This document shows, one piece after another, positions 61,251-64,000 of a stretch of DNA of 64,000 bases. The stretch covers positions 62,001 to 126,000 of the forward strand of contig NZ_AMZN01000033.1 in the NCBI RefSeq assembly GCF_000331535.1, given 5' to 3'. Numbering within the stretch: position 1 is the stretch's first letter; each line of letters opens with the position of its first letter. The stretch comes from Fulvivirga imtechensis AK7. Lineage in GTDB: Bacteria > Bacteroidota > Bacteroidia > Cytophagales > Cyclobacteriaceae. The translations under genes were made by a program, and so were the position numbers. The notes below the pieces were generated by a model. It was not told the DNA's origin, did no database searches, and was given only the letters and a program-made list of their open reading frames with translations.

Positions 61251-62690
61251 ATGAGCAGACGGCAATTCTTTTTTGGTATATTTCTTTCATCCGTACTGGC
61301 AGCGCTGTTTTCCAGTACCATCATTTTTTACTACCTCAACAACAATCCTTCAAATAACTACAACTCCATAACAGAACGACAGCGACAGGTAGCATTCACC
61401 AACTATCCGGACAGCAATAATGTTGTAGTACCTAAGGGGCTGAATTTTATTTACGCAGCCAATGAAGTGATTTCAGGCGTAGTGCATATAAGAGCCCTGT
61501 ACTCCTCAGGCCAATATAGCATTAACCCTTTGGAAGGGGCTTTCAGAGGGCCATCACAATCTTCCGGCTCAGGGGTAATTGTATCTGATGATGGTTATAT
61601 TGTCACCAATAATCATGTAATAGAAAATGCCAGCCAAATAGAAGTGATCCTTAATGATAACAGGACATACGCTGCTAAAATAATCGGCACAGACCCAACA
61701 ACTGATCTGGCATTGTTAAAAGTGGAGGAAGTAAACCTCGATTTCGTAAGGTATGGCAATTCTGATAAGGTAATGCCTGGCGAATGGGTACTGGCCATAG
61801 GCAACCCTTTTGACCTTAATTCAACAGTTACAGCAGGTATAATCAGCGCAAAAGCAAGAAATATTGGTATCCTCAGGGATAAAAATAACCTTCAAATTGA
61901 GTCTTTCATCCAAACAGATGCTGCAGTTAACCCCGGCAACAGCGGAGGGGCGCTGGTAAATTTAAATGGCGAACTTATTGGGATCAACACTGCCATAGCC
62001 ACACCCAGCGGAAGTTATGCAGGCTATTCATTCGCAGTGCCTGTCTCTTTGGTTAAGAAGGTTGTAGACGATCTATTGGAATTTGGAACCGTACAGAGAG
62101 GACTGCTGGGGATAAGGATCGGAGATGTAAACTCCAATCTGGCTCAGGCTCAGGGACTCAGCGTAGTGTCGGGTGTTTTTGTCAGTTATGTCAATAAGAA
62201 TAGTTCGGCCGAAGAAGCCGGCATACTGCCAGGCGATGTTATAGTTGCGATCAATCAGGCTAAAGTAACGAATGTGTCGGAATTGCAGGAGCAGGTAGCG
62301 CGTAACAGACCGGGAGACAAGATACAGGTGACCTATCTTCGAAATGGGAACAAAAACGTGGTGGACGCCATCTTGAGAAACACTGAAGGAACAACTGAAA
62401 TAGTATCTAAGGAGTATCGTTTTGAAATTGAAGGAGCTGAATTTGACAATCTCAATGTAGAAGAGCTAAGCCATCTGGAGCTACAGGGCGGGGTGAAGAT
62501 AATCTCCGTAACCGAAGGTAAATGGTTGGAAGCTGGCATCAAGGAAGGCTTTATAATTACTAAAATAGACAAGGTTACCGTGACCAGCATAAAAGACCTT
62601 AACAATATCCTCACCAATAAAAATGGTGGCATGTTGGTAGAAGGAATATATCCTAATGGAGAATCGGGTGTTTTTGGCATAAACTGGTAG
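61251..62690 (+). CDS. trypsin-like serine protease with PDZ domains (DegP/HtrA family)
   Basis: A 479-residue periplasmic protease, anchored by an N-terminal membrane helix (about 5 to 27). Catalytic triad: H in VTNNHVIENA, D in TTDLALLKVE, S in NPGNSGGALVN. Two PDZ domains follow (about 270 to 385 and 390 to 475). HtrA proteases degrade misfolded envelope proteins. It starts 67 bp after uvrB. Confidence 0.93.
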   Translation: MSRRQFFFGIFLSSVLAALFSSTIIFYYLNNNPSNNYNSITERQRQVAFTNYPDSNNVVVPKGLNFIYAANEVISGVVHIRALYSSGQYSINPLEGAFRGPSQSSGSGVIVSDDGYIVTNNHVIENASQIEVILNDNRTYAAKIIGTDPTTDLALLKVEEVNLDFVRYGNSDKVMPGEWVLAIGNPFDLNSTVTAGIISAKARNIGILRDKNNLQIESFIQTDAAVNPGNSGGALVNLNGELIGINTAIATPSGSYAGYSFAVPVSLVKKVVDDLLEFGTVQRGLLGIRIGDVNSNLAQAQGLSVVSGVFVSYVNKNSSAEEAGILPGDVIVAINQAKVTNVSELQEQVARNRPGDKIQVTYLRNGNKNVVDAILRNTEGTTEIVSKEYRFEIEGAEFDNLNVEELSHLELQGGVKIISVTEGKWLEAGIKEGFIITKIDKVTVTSIKDLNNILTNKNGGMLVEGIYPNGESGVFGINW

Positions 62691-62697
62691 ACGACTT

Positions 62698-62794
62698 TGT
62701 TAATGGTTAATGGTTAATTGTTTAAGCGTTAGGCGTTAATCAATTTTAAAGCCAAACCGGAACCAGTGACCAGCAGCCAATGACCAGTAACCAG
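62698..62794. repeat. short tandem and imperfect repeats between genes
   Basis: GTTAATG-type heptamers at 62698-62720 and a CCAGTGACCAGCAGCCAATG-like stretch at 62762-62794 give this gap a repetitive look. No gene is visible. Origin unknown; possibly slippage-prone spacer DNA. Confidence 0.3.
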
Positions 62795-62835
62795 ATTATT
62801 TTAATGTGCCGGGTCAATCCTTAATGACAATTCTT

Positions 62836-62843
62836 TAGCTTTG
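62836..62843 (+). promoter_or_regulatory. -7 box of the aldehyde dehydrogenase gene
   Basis: TAGCTTTG matches TAnnTTTG exactly and lies 21 bp before the ATG at 62865. A -33 box at the expected distance is poor. Confidence 0.4.
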
Positions 62844-62864
62844 CAGCAAATAAAAAATTAAATC

Positions 62865-64000
62865 ATGAGTAACGATAACTTTGGTATAAGTGAAGCGCTC
62901 AAAGCGTTAGGTGTAAAAGCCGAAAATTCAGGTTCTTCAACTGGTACAAAGTGGTTGGGTTCAGAAGGAGATCTAATAGAATCCTATTCACCCGTAGATG
63001 GCAAATTGATAGGAAAAGTATCAGCCACTACAGAAGATCAATACGAGGAAATAGTAAAAACTGCCACTGAAGCTTTCAGATCCTGGAGGCTGGTACCCGC
63101 TCCTAAAAGAGGTGAGGTAGTAAGACAAATTGGCGATGAACTAAGAAAGTATAAAGAACCACTTGGCAAGCTGGTATCTTATGAAATGGGCAAGTCATAC
63201 CAGGAAGGGCTAGGCGAAGTGCAGGAAATGATAGATATCTGCGATTTCGCTGTTGGTCTCTCCAGACAGTTGCATGGCCTTACCATGCATTCTGAAAGGC
63301 CTAACCACAGAATGTACGAACAATACCACCCCCTTGGCATTGTAGGGATCATTTCTGCTTTTAATTTTCCCGTTGCTGTTTGGTCGTGGAATACTATGCT
63401 GGCATGGGTTTGTGGTGATGTATGCATTTGGAAACCATCTGAAAAGACCCCGCTCTGTAGCGTTGCCTGTCAGAATATCGTTGCAAAAATATTTAAAGAA
63501 AATAATGTACCGGAGGGTGTCTCATGTATTGTCAATGGGGACTACCGTATCGGACAGTTGATCTCAAATGACAAAAGAATACCCCTTGTGTCAGCCACTG
63601 GCTCCACACGCATGGGGAAAAAGGTTGGAGAAGCAGTGGGTGCGAGGCTTGGAAAATCGCTACTGGAATTAGGAGGCAACAACGCCATCATTATCACCGA
63701 AAATGCAGACCTGGACATATCTATAGTGGGCGCGCTGTTTGGGGCAGTAGGTACCTGTGGACAGAGGTGTACCTCTACAAGAAGATTGATCATTCACGAA
63801 AGTGTCTACGAGGAAGTGAAGAATAAACTGGTCAATGCTTACAAACAACTACGCATTGGCAATCCACTGGACGAAAAAAACCATGTAGGACCTCTTATCG
63901 ACAGGGATGCCGTGAAAATGTATCAAAATGCCATCGAAGAAGTAAACAAACAAGGCGGTAAAATTGTAGTTGAAGGCGGTATACTCGAAGGCGCAGGGTA
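62865..64000 (+). CDS. ALDH7-type aldehyde dehydrogenase, partial
   Basis: Visible part: 378 codons from ATG at 62865; no stop before the window edge. Sequence patterns fit the ALDH7 (antiquitin/piperideine-6-carboxylate dehydrogenase) branch: YSPVDGKLIGKVS, ISAFNFPVAVWSWN, SATGSTRMGKKVG, LLELGGNNAIIITENADL and GTCGQRCTSTRRL with the catalytic Cys. In this family the enzyme oxidises alpha-aminoadipate semialdehyde in lysine breakdown. The C-terminal part is outside the window. Confidence 0.9.
   Translation, partial: MSNDNFGISEALKALGVKAENSGSSTGTKWLGSEGDLIESYSPVDGKLIGKVSATTEDQYEEIVKTATEAFRSWRLVPAPKRGEVVRQIGDELRKYKEPLGKLVSYEMGKSYQEGLGEVQEMIDICDFAVGLSRQLHGLTMHSERPNHRMYEQYHPLGIVGIISAFNFPVAVWSWNTMLAWVCGDVCIWKPSEKTPLCSVACQNIVAKIFKENNVPEGVSCIVNGDYRIGQLISNDKRIPLVSATGSTRMGKKVGEAVGARLGKSLLELGGNNAIIITENADLDISIVGALFGAVGTCGQRCTSTRRLIIHESVYEEVKNKLVNAYKQLRIGNPLDEKNHVGPLIDRDAVKMYQNAIEEVNKQGGKIVVEGGILEGAG

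Overview
The window looks like a chromosome segment of a Bacteroidota bacterium, most likely a Cytophagales or Flammeovirgaceae-type gliding marine or soil organism. The evidence is a type IX secretion C-terminal sorting domain, SprB-like repeats, start regions without clear Shine-Dalgarno sites, TAnnTTTG-type promoter boxes (clearest before uvrB), a YwqE-type capsule phosphatase and a ComA-type phosphosulfolactate synthase. There is no species-level marker, so this is inference.

Region 1 to 14.8 kb (minus strand) is a tightly overlapping operon of four very large exported proteins: a 1447-residue beta-rich protein, a fibronectin-III protein, an SprB-repeat protein with a type IX sorting tail, and a TANFOR/fibronectin protein. 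The last ends in an AT-rich M15-like metallopeptidase domain. A small exported protein follows 12 bp later and could be its immunity partner. I read this as a candidate surface-displayed polymorphic-toxin system.

Region 15 to 22 kb holds small exported or anchored proteins in two related cassettes (a KIYD-family protein, a lipoprotein and a membrane-anchored coiled coil), mostly unrecognised. They face a divergent XRE-type regulator across a perfect inverted repeat. A TPR lipoprotein and a 52-residue lipoprotein come next.

Region 22.5 to 44.0 kb is an integrated mobile element. Its right end is a tyrosine integrase (with a C-terminal zinc ribbon) next to a tRNA-Arg(CCU) gene cut just after the anticodon stem. 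Inward lie two excisionase-like HTH genes, a winged-helix replication-type protein and AT-rich cargo that includes a Ser/Thr kinase. Then comes a leftward run of about 18 genes that looks like a virion and lysis module: membrane proteins, a row of small beta-rich proteins, a transglutaminase-like protein, an annexin-like repeat protein, a peptidoglycan-binding protein, a holin-like protein, a CHAP amidase and an L,D-transpeptidase-like protein. I see no terminase, portal, tail or packaging ATPase, so a tailless, membrane-containing virus or virus-derived particle is the best hypothesis. The left end is not resolved.

Region 44 to 64 kb is ordinary chromosome. It contains hflX, a capsule or exopolysaccharide cluster (glycosyltransferase, rfbC, Wza-like and Wzc-like proteins, PHP phosphatase, epimerase), an operon of a TPR protein, ComA, a DUF368 transporter and aroE, then a STAS-like protein, an unknown protein with a methyltransferase, uvrB, a DegP/HtrA protease and a truncated ALDH7-type dehydrogenase gene at the window edge.
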